Shown: one piece after another, positions 55,619 through 64,000 of the stretch | Numbering within the stretch: position 1 is the first letter of the stretch | Layout: the number at the start of each line of letters is the position of its first letter | Assembly: GCF_900116535.1 (NCBI RefSeq) | Contig: NZ_FPAU01000006.1 | Span: forward strand, 1-64,000 | Direction of reading: 5' to 3' | Source of the DNA: Kosakonia arachidis | Lineage (GTDB): Bacteria > Pseudomonadota > Gammaproteobacteria > Enterobacterales > Enterobacteriaceae | DNA: 64,000 nt | Notes under the pieces: generated by a model | The model's database searches: none | Told to the model about the DNA's origin: nothing | The model's input: the letters and a program-made list of their open reading frames with translations, nothing else | Position numbers and translations under genes: made by a program

Positions 55619-56395
55619 ATGTCCGAAAGCAAAAACGAATTAGAAACCTTGCTGGAGCAGGCAGCGACCGAGCCAGCTTTCCGCCCTGCTTTTTTCCGTA
55701 CGCTTCTGGAATCCACCGTCTGGGTGCCAGGATCTGCGGCGGAAGGTGAAGCGATTATCGAAGATAGTGCGCTGGATTTGCAGCACTGGGAAAAAGATGA
55801 CGGTAACTCGGTCATTCCATTCTTTACTTCGCTGGAAGCCTTACAGCAGGCTGTTAGCGAAGAACAGGCATTTGTGGTCATGCCTGCACGTACGCTGTTT
55901 GAAATGACGCTGGGAGAAACACTATTCCTCAACGCCAAATTACCCACGGGCAAAGAGTTCACTCCGCGCGAATTAAGCCATTTAGTGGGCACAGAAAGTA
56001 GTCCTCTCAGCCAGCAGGAAGTGCTGGACGGTGGTACGGCGTTGCTACTTTCCGAAGTGGCTGAACCACCTGCGCAAATGGTCGATTCACTGACCACACT
56101 GTTTAAAAGCATCGGCACCGTTAAACGCGCATTTCTCTGCTCGATTAAAGAGAAGGCTGACGAACAACCTAACCTGCTGATTGGCATAGAAGCAGAAGGG
56201 GACATCGAAGAGATAATCCATGCAGCAGGCAGCGTCGCGACAGATACGCTTCCAGGGGACGAACCGATCGATATTTGCCAGGTGGTGGAGGGCGAAAAAG
56301 GCATCAGCCATTTTATGCTGGCGCATATTACGCCGTTCTATGAACGTCGCTGGGGCAGCTTCCTGCGTGATTTCAAAAACAACCGCATTATCTGA
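55619..56395 (+). CDS. sseB: enhanced serine sensitivity protein SseB
   Basis: SseB is a cytoplasmic protein found to increase serine sensitivity in E. coli; its biochemical role is not established. The 258 residues match K-12 throughout, with an acidic N-terminus and a C-terminal domain ending WGSFLRDFKNNRII. It is not related to the Salmonella type III translocon protein of the same name. A perfect hairpin follows, and the convergent rpiR-type gene begins after it. Confidence 0.92.
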   Translation: MSESKNELETLLEQAATEPAFRPAFFRTLLESTVWVPGSAAEGEAIIEDSALDLQHWEKDDGNSVIPFFTSLEALQQAVSEEQAFVVMPARTLFEMTLGETLFLNAKLPTGKEFTPRELSHLVGTESSPLSQQEVLDGGTALLLSEVAEPPAQMVDSLTTLFKSIGTVKRAFLCSIKEKADEQPNLLIGIEAEGDIEEIIHAAGSVATDTLPGDEPIDICQVVEGEKGISHFMLAHITPFYERRWGSFLRDFKNNRII

Positions 56396-56396
56396 T

Positions 56397-56427
56397 GAAC
56401 AAGCGGTACATTTCGTACCGCTTGTTC
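56397..56427. terminator. hairpin between sseB and the RpiR gene
   Basis: GAACAAGCGGTAC pairs perfectly over 13 bases with GTACCGCTTGTTC around a five-base loop, and overlaps the stop codon of the regulator gene. Neither strand has a T tract after the stem. It lies between convergent genes, so a terminator or mRNA 3'-end stabilising role is likely, but the type is uncertain. Confidence 0.5.
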
Positions 56428-57199
56428 ACTGCGTCGCTTCCAGCAGCAACAGATCCATCAACAGCACAAGATTTGACTCAAACGACGTAATGCCCGCCGC
56501 TTCGGCAGCAAAGTGTATCGCTTCGTCATGCAGCGCAAAATGCACATCCGCCAGTTCCGCCAGCGTGTTTGCTGACGCGCGAGTAAAGGCGACAACTGTC
56601 ATACCAACCGTGTGCGCAATCCGCGCTTTATCCAGCACCTGTTCGGTTTCGCCACTGCGCGACACTGCAATAAACACCTGATAACGCGCGGCATTACTGA
56701 GGAAGATATTGCGGCTGTCGCCAGGCCCGGAGATAAAAGCCGTCTTGCCCAGCACCTGCAACTTCTTGGTTAAATACTCGGCGAAGAGATAAGAGAACCC
56801 CGCGCCATAGAGAAAAAAACTTTCCCGCTCGCGCAGCAGAGCAGCGAACCGGTGACGCTTCTCTTCCGTCACCCACTGAAAGGTTCGCTGGTAATTGGCC
56901 ATAAATTGCGGGAACAACGCCGGTAGCTCGTCATGCCCTTCACGGTGTTGCTGAGCAATATGCGGTGTGTCCAACAAAAGCTGTTTGCAGTGCCAGATAA
57001 ATTCACTGTAGCCGCTAAAGCCCAGTTTCTGACAGAGCCGGATAATAGTGGCGGTAGAAACGTAAGTCGCCTGTGCCAACTGGCGCACGGTTATATTCCC
57101 CACCAGCAGCGGATGTTCCGTCAGGTGGGCAAGCACTCGATATTCCGCGCGGGTCAGTGATGCCCCGCGCGTCAGCAAGGGTGCAAGCCGGTTGTCCAT
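56426..57199 (-). CDS. RpiR/MurR-family regulator, probably of the alpha-glucoside operon
   Basis: An N-terminal HTH_6 domain (about residues 1-77, with LAQATYVSTATIIRLCQKLGFSG) is followed by a SIS phosphosugar-binding domain (about 105-235, with AVSRSGETEQVLDKA). The ATG abuts the sseA stop (TGAATG), so it is translated together with sseA. A sugar-phosphate-sensing regulator next to a GH4 phosphoglucosidase and PTS gene suggests that it controls them, like GlvR or AglR-type regulators. This assignment is inference. The gene is absent from the K-12 sseA-sseB interval. Confidence 0.85.
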   Translation of the reverse strand: MDNRLAPLLTRGASLTRAEYRVLAHLTEHPLLVGNITVRQLAQATYVSTATIIRLCQKLGFSGYSEFIWHCKQLLLDTPHIAQQHREGHDELPALFPQFMANYQRTFQWVTEEKRHRFAALLRERESFFLYGAGFSYLFAEYLTKKLQVLGKTAFISGPGDSRNIFLSNAARYQVFIAVSRSGETEQVLDKARIAHTVGMTVVAFTRASANTLAELADVHFALHDEAIHFAAEAAGITSFESNLVLLMDLLLLEATQ

Positions 57200-58042
57200 T
57201 CAGGCGGGTTCGACGGGCAAATCGTCGCGCGCGCCCCATTCGCTCCAGGATCCGTCATACAGCGTCACGTTATTCGCGCCCAGCGTTGCAAGCGCGAGGA
57301 TCACCACGGATGCTGTGACGCCGGAGCCGCAACTGGCAATGATCGGCTGGTTCAGGTCAACGCCCTGGCGGCGGAAAATGGCGGCCAATTCGTCGGTGGT
57401 TCTCAGTTCGCCATCGACCACCAGATCAATCCACGGCACATTCAGTGCGCCGGGAATATGCCCGCGCTTCAGGCCCGGACGTGGTTCATCGACTTCGCCG
57501 GAAAAACGCGGGGCAGGGCGCGCATCGACAATCTGCGCGGTGCCTTCGTGGCTTGCCAGCAGCACATCGGTCAGCTTTTTCACCACGGAGGGATCGAAGT
57601 TGGCGTTAAAGTCGGATTCCGGCAGAGGCACCTCGCCTTTCTGCAACGGCAGGGCATCGCGCTGCCAGCCGGCCAGACCGCCAGCGAGAATCGAGACATT
57701 TTCCACGCCGTAATTGAGTAGCATCCACCATGCGCGCGGCGCGGAGAACAGTGTGCCTTCGTCATACACCACCAGGTGTTTATCCTGGCTGATGCCCAGT
57801 TCGCGCATCGCTACGGCGAACGCTTCCGGCCGCGTCAGCATGTGTGGTAAGGACGTGCTGTGGTCGGAAAGGGCTTCAATATCAAAAAAAACCGCGCCGG
57901 GAAGATGCCCGTCACGGTACTCCGCGCGCATATCGCGATGTTCCTGACCCACTGGTGCCATGCGGGCGTCGATCAACTGGATTTCAGGATCATCACTATG
58001 CTCTATCAGCCAGTCGGCCGCGACAAAAAATGAAGTGGACAT
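57200..58042 (-). CDS. sseA: 3-mercaptopyruvate sulfurtransferase SseA
   Basis: SseA transfers sulfur from 3-mercaptopyruvate to thiol acceptors or cyanide. Two rhodanese domains are present, and the active-site loop CGSGVT with Cys238 is in the second. The 280 residues are one fewer than K-12. It lies 98 bases after the GH4 gene and is directly followed by the RpiR gene. So a housekeeping gene is enclosed in an accessory sugar operon; it may also have its own promoter in the 98-base gap. Confidence 0.96.
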   Translation of the reverse strand: MSTSFFVAADWLIEHSDDPEIQLIDARMAPVGQEHRDMRAEYRDGHLPGAVFFDIEALSDHSTSLPHMLTRPEAFAVAMRELGISQDKHLVVYDEGTLFSAPRAWWMLLNYGVENVSILAGGLAGWQRDALPLQKGEVPLPESDFNANFDPSVVKKLTDVLLASHEGTAQIVDARPAPRFSGEVDEPRPGLKRGHIPGALNVPWIDLVVDGELRTTDELAAIFRRQGVDLNQPIIASCGSGVTASVVILALATLGANNVTLYDGSWSEWGARDDLPVEPA

Positions 58043-58140
58043 GGGGCTCTCCGTGTCATCAATAATTACTCTGAATTGTTAACGTTTTTTCATCACCCGA
58101 CAAGCCACCTTCGTTAAACCCGCGAGCCAACTCGGTATTT

Positions 58141-59502
58141 TTATACCGCTTTACCGTTTTCCCACGCTTTTTGCAACGCAGGCCAGTAGTCGCGGTTCGC
58201 CTCAATCATCTCATCAAGAATTGCTTTGGCATGCTGCATGGTCGGCACTGTGCGGTTAAGGGTAAACGCCTGGAGCGCCTTTTCGTAGCTGCCTTCAATA
58301 GTGGCTTCAACCAGCAGTTGTTCCGAGGCCAGTTGCTGCATTAACAGCGTCTGGTGGAATAGCGGCACCGCACCCATGCGTACCGGTTCCGGCCCGGCGG
58401 CAGTGATGTAAGCCGGAACTTCCACCATTGCATCGTACGGCAGGTTGGCAATAGCCCCTTTATTTTCCACAATCACCAGGTGGCGTTGGCGAAGATCAAA
58501 CGCCAGTGAGCAGGCCACATCAACGATAAACGCGCCGTGGACGCCAACATGAAACGCATCAGGCAGCACTCCGCTGCAGTGATACTCCTGCGCGGCGGCA
58601 AACAGTTTTTTTTCGCGTCCGTTCATCACTTCATTGGCGCGCGTGTAGTCAGGATCCTGGTGTGCGACGATCTCGTTTGGCATCAAGTAGTACTGCAAAT
58701 ACGGGTTCGGCAGATACTCGGGGAAGTGATCCATAATCGGTTTGATATTACGCCAGGTTTTCACCCAAGACGGATCGGCGTGCTGCGGATCTGTTTGTGC
58801 GGCGTCTTCGGTCAGCAGGCCAAAGCGGGCAACGTGTTCGCGCAATTCCGGCAGGCGATCTTCACCCTCCACGCGCACCTGCGTAAACCAGCCGAAGTGA
58901 TTCAGGCCAAAATAATCGACCTCCAGCTTGTGCCTGTCGACGCCGAGGATCGCGCCCATATTGCGCATCGCTGCGACCGGCATATCGCAAATATTCAGCA
59001 CCCGTGCCTGCGGACGCAGCCGCCGCACTCCTTCAGCGACAATCGCCGCGGGGTTAGAGTAATTGATGATCCAGGCTTTCTCATCCGCGTAGCGCGTGAC
59101 CTGATCGATAAGCTCGACCATCGGCAGAATGGTGCGCAGACCATAGGCCAGTCCGCCGGGACCGCAGGTTTCCTGGCCGACCACCCCATGGCGCAGCGGG
59201 ATCTTCTCATCCTGTTCACGCATCTTGTACTGACCAACACGCATCTGGGCAAAGACGAAATGCGCGCCGCTGAATGCCGTTTCCGCATCATTCGTTACGG
59301 TAAATTTGATGTACTGGCTGTGGTCGCGGATCACTTTTTCCACCACTGGCGCAATGGTGTTTTGCCGCGCTTCATCAATGTCGTAGAGACGGATTTCCGC
59401 CAGCGGGAATGCTTCCAGCCGAACCATCAGGCTTTTCACGATGCCCGGGGTATAAGTACTGCCACCACCGGCGATGGATAAAATAAACGGGGGTTTAACC
59501 AT
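58141..59502 (-). CDS. 6-phospho-alpha-glucosidase (glycoside hydrolase family 4)
   Basis: GH4 enzymes use NAD+ and Mn(II) to hydrolyse 6-phospho-alpha-glucosides such as maltose 6-phosphate. The N-terminal Rossmann motif SIAGGGSTYTPGIVKSL, NYSNPAAIV, and the likely metal ligands Cys172 (in NICDMPV) and His202 (in GLNHFGW) are visible. The 453 residues fit the GlvA/AglB/MalH group. The gene starts 12 bases after the EIICB gene, so the sugar phosphate made by the PTS is its substrate. Whether maltose, sucrose isomers or other alpha-glucosides are preferred cannot be told. Confidence 0.92.
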   Translation of the reverse strand: MVKPPFILSIAGGGSTYTPGIVKSLMVRLEAFPLAEIRLYDIDEARQNTIAPVVEKVIRDHSQYIKFTVTNDAETAFSGAHFVFAQMRVGQYKMREQDEKIPLRHGVVGQETCGPGGLAYGLRTILPMVELIDQVTRYADEKAWIINYSNPAAIVAEGVRRLRPQARVLNICDMPVAAMRNMGAILGVDRHKLEVDYFGLNHFGWFTQVRVEGEDRLPELREHVARFGLLTEDAAQTDPQHADPSWVKTWRNIKPIMDHFPEYLPNPYLQYYLMPNEIVAHQDPDYTRANEVMNGREKKLFAAAQEYHCSGVLPDAFHVGVHGAFIVDVACSLAFDLRQRHLVIVENKGAIANLPYDAMVEVPAYITAAGPEPVRMGAVPLFHQTLLMQQLASEQLLVEATIEGSYEKALQAFTLNRTVPTMQHAKAILDEMIEANRDYWPALQKAWENGKAV

Positions 59503-59514
59503 TTCTGGACTCCT

Positions 59515-61059
59515 TCAGAGAAACATCTCAACGGCTTCTCGCATTTTTTTGACATGCAGCCCGTAGACCACCTGAACGTTATTACCTTGTCTGATCACAC
59601 CCTTTGCGCCGGTCGCTTTCAGTTGCGGTTCGTTAATCACCGCTGTGTCTTTTACCGTGACGCGCAGGCGGGTGTAACAGTTGTCCACCACCTCAATATT
59701 GGCGCGTCCGCCCAGTCCGGCGATAATCGCTGCGCCCATCGCGTCGTTATTGCCTTTCGCCTGGTAATCCTGCTTGCTGTAAAGGCGCGTCTCTTCGTGC
59801 TCTTCTTCACGGCCAGGCGTTTTCATATCGAAGTGCAAAATCAAAAAGCGGAAGATCACAAAGTAGAGGGCGAACATAATGACGCCGACGAGGATATACA
59901 TCGGCCAGTTCGATTTCTGGATACCGAGCGGCAGGTTGTAGAGAATAAAATCGATGATCCCATTCGCGCCGATGGCATGAACGCCGAGCAACGAGAACAG
60001 CATCATGCCGATCCCGGTTAGCACCGCATGCACTACAAACAGCAGCGGCGCAACAAAGAGAAAGGAGAACTCAATCGGTTCCGTTACGCCGACCAGCAGC
60101 GAAGTGAGCGCAGCAGGGATCAAAATCGCTTTGGCAACCGCTTTGCGCTCCGGTTTTGCCGTAACGTACATCGCCAGCGCGGCTGCAGGCAGGCCGAACA
60201 TTTTACTGATACCGCGCGCATCCCAGACTACCGTGCTACTGAGTTGTTTCACGCCTGGGCAGGCGATTTCTGCGAAGTAAATGTTCCGGGCGCCCTGGTA
60301 GGTGCTGCCGCAAACATCCGCTGTACCGCCCAGCTCCGTATAGAGAAACGGCGTATAGACCAGATGATGCAGCCCGGTCGGCACCAGAATGCGCTCAAGA
60401 AAACCGTACACCGCCACGCCAAATGGCCCGGCGCCTTTTATCGCCAGCGCCAGCGTGCTGATACCGTGCTGGGCGAAGGGCCACAACTCACTCATTACCA
60501 CACCGAGCACCATCGAAACTGGCAGCATAATCATCGCCACAAAGCAGTGGCCGGAGTAAATCGCCATCGCGCCGGAAAACTGCACGCCAGAATATTTGTT
60601 GTACAGATAACCACTGAGCGCGCCGGTCAGGATCCCGGCAAAAACGCCCATTTCCAGCACCTGTACCCCAAGCACCATGCTCTGGCCTGCCGCTTTTATC
60701 TGAGAGGCGGAAGCCAGCGCGCCTTGCATTTGTAGTGTTACGTTCATGGCATTGATGAACACAATAAACGTCACCAGACCAATCAGCGCGGCATAGCCTT
60801 TATCCCGCGAAGCCAGACCTACTGGGATACCAACGGCAAACACCAAAGCCAGATTGGCGAGCACAGAAACAGCGGATTTAGCGATTAGCTGGCCGATGTT
60901 CTGAATAAGCGGATGACCGAGGAATGGCAAATATTCGGCCAGGTTGCCATTGCCAAAAATATTGCCGAAGGCAATAAACAGGCCGACGATGGGCAAAATG
61001 AGTACCGGACCAAAGAGGGACTTACCAAAATTTTGTAGGGCATTCACGGCTCTGGACAT
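59515..61059 (-). CDS. PTS alpha-glucoside-specific EIICB component
   Basis: The protein imports and phosphorylates an alpha-glucoside across the inner membrane. The N-terminal IIC domain (about residues 1-420, about ten membrane segments) is followed by a IIB domain with the phosphorylated cysteine in VVDNCYTRLRV (about Cys461). There is no IIA domain, so EIIA-Glc (Crr) should serve as phosphate donor. The start at 61059 gives 514 residues; ten additional codons upstream are possible. It is the first gene of the operon, behind a palindromic operator and a CRP-like site. Confidence 0.92.
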   Translation of the reverse strand: MSRAVNALQNFGKSLFGPVLILPIVGLFIAFGNIFGNGNLAEYLPFLGHPLIQNIGQLIAKSAVSVLANLALVFAVGIPVGLASRDKGYAALIGLVTFIVFINAMNVTLQMQGALASASQIKAAGQSMVLGVQVLEMGVFAGILTGALSGYLYNKYSGVQFSGAMAIYSGHCFVAMIMLPVSMVLGVVMSELWPFAQHGISTLALAIKGAGPFGVAVYGFLERILVPTGLHHLVYTPFLYTELGGTADVCGSTYQGARNIYFAEIACPGVKQLSSTVVWDARGISKMFGLPAAALAMYVTAKPERKAVAKAILIPAALTSLLVGVTEPIEFSFLFVAPLLFVVHAVLTGIGMMLFSLLGVHAIGANGIIDFILYNLPLGIQKSNWPMYILVGVIMFALYFVIFRFLILHFDMKTPGREEEHEETRLYSKQDYQAKGNNDAMGAAIIAGLGGRANIEVVDNCYTRLRVTVKDTAVINEPQLKATGAKGVIRQGNNVQVVYGLHVKKMREAVEMFL

Positions 61060-61169
61060 AATGATCTCTCTTATTAGAACCGCGCACAACGGTGCACAGA
61101 CAGCATAACGTTAGCAGTCTGAATCGATATTTATCCAGCTATCTTGTTGTTTTAAAAACAAATGACTTC

Positions 61170-61189
61170 TAACGTAACATGTTACGTTA
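61170..61189. promoter_or_regulatory. 20-bp perfect palindrome, likely operator of the PTS operon
   Basis: TAACGTAACATGTTACGTTA reads identically on both strands. It is in the 281-base gap between the divergent EIICB and yfhM genes, 110 bases before the EIICB start. TAACGTTA at 61106-61113 repeats the outer arm sequence nearer to the gene. The binding protein is not known; the RpiR-type regulator of the same locus is the obvious candidate. No gene is seen in this gap. Confidence 0.65.
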
Positions 61190-61194
61190 CTACC

Positions 61195-61210
61195 TGTGAT
61201 CTCTGTAACA
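61195..61210. promoter_or_regulatory. CRP-like site upstream of the PTS operon
   Basis: TGTGA-N6-TAACA deviates from the CRP consensus in one core base. It is six bases from the palindromic operator, on the distal side from EIICB, which suits activation of the PTS operon by cAMP-CRP. Confidence 0.6.
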
Positions 61211-61340
61211 GTGTGAGCGCGATAAGATCGCCACCTTTGCGAGGCGCTTTCCATAATTCATCACAGATTTTGTAATTCATGCTCCTGCGCATAATACTAG
61301 ATGGGCCTCTTTCAATAGGTTAATGAACCAGGGATAACGA

Positions 61341-64000
61341 ATGAAACCGCTACGTATTGCGGCGCTAACTGTTGCGCTGCTGACCACCCTTGCGCTTGCT
61401 GGCTGCGATAACAACGATAAACCGAAAGCCGCCAGCGCACCTGCCGCCTCTGCTGCCAGTGCTGGGCAAAAAACATCCCCAGCCGCACCGGACAAAGAGA
61501 AGCTGGCTCAGTTTGCTGCACGCAGTGAAGGCAAGCCGCTGACGTTGCTGGATGCGTCTGAAGTGCAACTGGACGGTGCCGCCACGCTGGTGCTGACTTT
61601 CTCGGTTCCACTCGATCCTGCGCAGAATTTTGCCTCTACCGTGCATCTGGTGGATAAAAAGAGCGGCAAGGTGGATGGTGCATGGGAGCTGTCGCCCAAC
61701 TTGAAAGAGTTGCGTCTGCGGCACCTGGAGCCGAATCGCGAGTTGCTGGTATCGGTCGATCGTGGGTTGGTGGCGCTGAATAAAGCCACCTTCGGCATCG
61801 ATTATGAGAAGACCATCGCCACGCGCGATGTTCAGCCAAGCGTCGGTTTTGCCAGTCGGGGTTCGTTGCTGCCGGGTAAAGTCGTGGAGGGGCTGCCCGT
61901 TATGGCGTTGAACGTCAATAATGTTGATGTTAACTTTTATCGCGTGAAGCCGGAGTCGCTGGCGGCGTTTATCAGCCAGTGGGAATATCGCAGCTCGCTT
62001 TCGAACTGGGAGTCGGACACTTTATTAAAAATGGCCGATCTGGTGTACACCGGCCGCTTTGACCTCAATCCGGTGCGCAATACCCGGGAAAAACTGCTAT
62101 TGCCGTTAAGCGGTATCCAGCCATTGCAGCAGACCGGCGTCTATGTTGCAGTGATGAATCAAGCCGGGCACTACAACTACAGCAATGCCGCCACGCTGTT
62201 CACCCTCAGTAATATCGGCCTCTCGGCGCACCGTTACCATAACCGGCTGGATATTTTCACCCAAGGGCTGGAAAACGGTGCAGCCCTCTCCGGCATTGAT
62301 GTGTCGCTACTGAATGAGAAGGGGCAAACCCTGGCGCAGGCGACCAGCGATGCAGATGGGCACGCTACCCTGAGCACCGATAGAGAAGCTGCTCTGGTGC
62401 TGGCGCGCAAAGAGGGCGAAACCACACTGCTGGATCTGAAATTACCGGCACTGGATCTGGCCGAGTTCGCCATTGCGGGCGAGCCAGGTTACAGCAAGCA
62501 GTTCTTTATGTTTGGCCCGCGCGATCTTTATCGCCCCGGTGAAACGGTGATTCTCAATGGCCTGCTACGCGACAGTGATGGTAAACCGCTGGCGGAGCAG
62601 CCGGTCAAACTCGAAGTGGTCAAACCGGACGGTCAGGTGGTTCGCACAGTGGTCAGCCAGCCACAAAATGGCCTGTATCATTTTACTTATTCGCTGGATG
62701 CCAGCGCGCAAACGGGAATGTGGCATATCCGCGCCAACACTGGCGATAATCTGCCGCGTGAATGGGGTTTCCACGTTGAAGATTTTATGCCGGAGCGTAT
62801 GGCGCTGAACATTACGCCGCAGCCGGTGCCGGTAGATCCGGCCGCAGATGTGGTATTTAACGTTAATGGTCACTACCTCTATGGCGCACCCGCCAGCGGC
62901 AATACATTGCAGGGGCAACTGTTCCTGCGTCCTCTGCGCGAAGCGGTAGCTGCGCTGCCAGGTTTCCAGTTCGGTGATATTGCGGAAGAGAACCTGAGCC
63001 GTAGCCTGGATGAAGTACATCTGACGCTGGATAACGAAGGTCAGGGGGCGGTCAGTGTGCCGAGCCAGTGGCAGGAAACCCACTCGCCGTTACAGGTGAT
63101 TTTGCAAGCCAGCCTGCTGGAATCGGGCGGACGCCCGGTTACGCGCCGCGTGGAACAGGCCATCTGGCCTGCGTCATTACTGCCGGGGATCCGTCCGCAA
63201 TTTGCCGCTAAAGCCGTTTACGATTACCGCACCGACACTACCGTCAATCAGCCGATTGTTGATGAAGGCAGCAACGCTGCATTCGACATTGTCTATGCCG
63301 ATGCCGCCGGGACGAAAAAGGCGGTTAGTGATTTGCAGGTGCGCCTGATCCGCGAACGGCGTGACTATTTCTGGAACTGGTCGGAAAGCGAAGGCTGGCA
63401 GTCGCAGTTTAACCAGAAAGATCTGGTGGAAGGTGAGCAGAGCCTCAGCCTCGCAGCGGATGAAACGGGTAAGGTGAGTTTCCCGGTGGACTGGGGTTCT
63501 TACCGCCTGGAAGTGAAAGGGCCAAACGACACTGTCAGCAGCGTGCGTTTCTGGGCTGGTTATAGCTGGCAGGACAACAGCGACGGTGCGGGTGCCTCGC
63601 GGCCTGACCGTGTCACTATGAAGCTGGATAAACCAGGTTATAAACCGGGCGACACCGTGAAATTGCACATCACCGCGCCAGCCGCAGGTAAAGGTTACGC
63701 GATGATCGAATCCAGTGAAGGCCCACTGTGGTGGAAAGAGATTGATGTGCCAGCCGACGGCCTCGATCTGAGTATTCCGCTCGATCAAAAATGGCAGCGT
63801 CACGATCTCTACCTCAGCACGTTGGTGATCCGTCCTGGCGATAAATCGAAATCCGCCACACCAAAACGCGCGGTCGGTTTGCTGCACTTACCGATGGGCG
63901 ATGAAAACCGCCGACTCGACATTGCGCTGGATGCGCCACCAAAAATGCGTCCCAACCAGCCGCTGACTATCAAAGTGAAGGCGACGGTGAAAAACGGCGA
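61341..64000 (+). CDS. yfhM: alpha-2-macroglobulin family lipoprotein YfhM (5' part)
   Basis: YfhM (ECAM) is a bacterial alpha-2-macroglobulin thought to trap proteases in the periplasm. The gene starts with ATG at 61341 and remains open to the window end, giving about 886 of roughly 1650 residues. The signal peptide ends in the lipobox LALAGC (Cys22), and Asp at +2 predicts retention at the inner membrane. MG2-type macroglobulin domains follow (PGYSKQFFMFGPRDLYRPGET is recognisable by its core RDLYRPGE). The thioester motif lies beyond the window. It is divergent from the PTS operon; in K-12 pbpC follows. Confidence 0.95.
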   Translation, partial: MKPLRIAALTVALLTTLALAGCDNNDKPKAASAPAASAASAGQKTSPAAPDKEKLAQFAARSEGKPLTLLDASEVQLDGAATLVLTFSVPLDPAQNFASTVHLVDKKSGKVDGAWELSPNLKELRLRHLEPNRELLVSVDRGLVALNKATFGIDYEKTIATRDVQPSVGFASRGSLLPGKVVEGLPVMALNVNNVDVNFYRVKPESLAAFISQWEYRSSLSNWESDTLLKMADLVYTGRFDLNPVRNTREKLLLPLSGIQPLQQTGVYVAVMNQAGHYNYSNAATLFTLSNIGLSAHRYHNRLDIFTQGLENGAALSGIDVSLLNEKGQTLAQATSDADGHATLSTDREAALVLARKEGETTLLDLKLPALDLAEFAIAGEPGYSKQFFMFGPRDLYRPGETVILNGLLRDSDGKPLAEQPVKLEVVKPDGQVVRTVVSQPQNGLYHFTYSLDASAQTGMWHIRANTGDNLPREWGFHVEDFMPERMALNITPQPVPVDPAADVVFNVNGHYLYGAPASGNTLQGQLFLRPLREAVAALPGFQFGDIAEENLSRSLDEVHLTLDNEGQGAVSVPSQWQETHSPLQVILQASLLESGGRPVTRRVEQAIWPASLLPGIRPQFAAKAVYDYRTDTTVNQPIVDEGSNAAFDIVYADAAGTKKAVSDLQVRLIRERRDYFWNWSESEGWQSQFNQKDLVEGEQSLSLAADETGKVSFPVDWGSYRLEVKGPNDTVSSVRFWAGYSWQDNSDGAGASRPDRVTMKLDKPGYKPGDTVKLHITAPAAGKGYAMIESSEGPLWWKEIDVPADGLDLSIPLDQKWQRHDLYLSTLVIRPGDKSKSATPKRAVGLLHLPMGDENRRLDIALDAPPKMRPNQPLTIKVKATVKNG

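Noticed and set aside
55619-56395. Reading SseB as the type III secretion translocon protein of Salmonella
   Set aside because: The sequence matches the unrelated E. coli enhanced-serine-sensitivity protein, and no secretion genes are near.
58537-59481. Long open frame of 314 codons on the plus strand, opposite the GH4 gene
   Set aside because: It is fully antisense to a well-conserved enzyme gene; its protein is rich in His, Arg and Cys and shows no domain. A shadow of high G+C codon use.

Overview
This window is a chromosomal segment of an enteric gammaproteobacterium (Enterobacteriaceae). It starts at the 3' end of an rRNA operon and follows the order of the Escherichia coli K-12 rrnG-to-yfhM region, read in the opposite direction to the standard K-12 map. 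Almost every protein is readily recognised as an ortholog of a K-12 protein. Several features argue against E. coli itself: the hca and yph gene blocks and the shoB/ohsC locus are missing, rcnA-rcnR lies next to glyA, a second nickel/cobalt-type transporter follows csiE, an extra DHA3-type MFS exporter sits between yfhH and pgpC, and an alpha-glucoside PTS operon surrounds sseA. The content would fit Enterobacter, Kosakonia, Klebsiella or a relative; the genus cannot be fixed by reading alone.

Layout. 1-353: end of 23S rRNA, 5S rRNA and two terminators. 0.5-14 kb: kgtP, yfiM, pssA, patZ, tapT, trxC, yfiF, ung, grcA, srmB, trmN6, nadB (transport, phospholipid synthesis, lysine acetylation, RNA modification, DNA repair, NAD synthesis). 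14.1-24.3 kb: the envelope-stress operon rpoE-rseABC, then lepA-lepB, rnc-era-recO and pdxJ-acpS, and the convergent ferredoxin gene yfhL. 24.3-29.5 kb: yfhH, an accessory MFS exporter, pgpC, tadA, mltF. 29.7-38.1 kb: purL, the small RNA gene glmY with its GlrR-controlled sigma54 promoter, glrK-qseG-glrR, glnB. 38.1-46.7 kb: hmp and glyA (divergent), rcnA/rcnR (divergent), hcaT, csiE, then a DUF1007-NicO pair. 46.7-54.2 kb: suhB, trmJ and the complete iscRSUA-hscBA-fdx-iscX iron-sulfur operon. 54.2-64 kb: pepB, sseB, the accessory RpiR regulator, sseA, a GH4 6-phospho-alpha-glucosidase, a PTS EIICB, and the 5' part of yfhM, which runs off the window.

Several regulatory circuits can be read directly. 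They include a perfect CRP site before kgtP; two FNR sites before grcA; a perfect NadR operator before nadB; a sigmaE promoter before rpoE; PurR boxes before purL and glyA; three GlrR sites plus a sigma54 promoter before glmY; an NsrR site before hmp; three tandem RcnR-type boxes between rcnA and rcnR; two abutting IscR sites before iscR; and a 20-bp palindrome next to a CRP-like site before the PTS operon.

I see no CRISPR array, tRNA gene, insertion sequence, prophage or defence island. The parts that look least standard are the PTS/GH4 operon wrapped around sseA, the two nickel/cobalt modules 3 kb apart, and the MFS exporter next to yfhH. None is an obviously new type of system.
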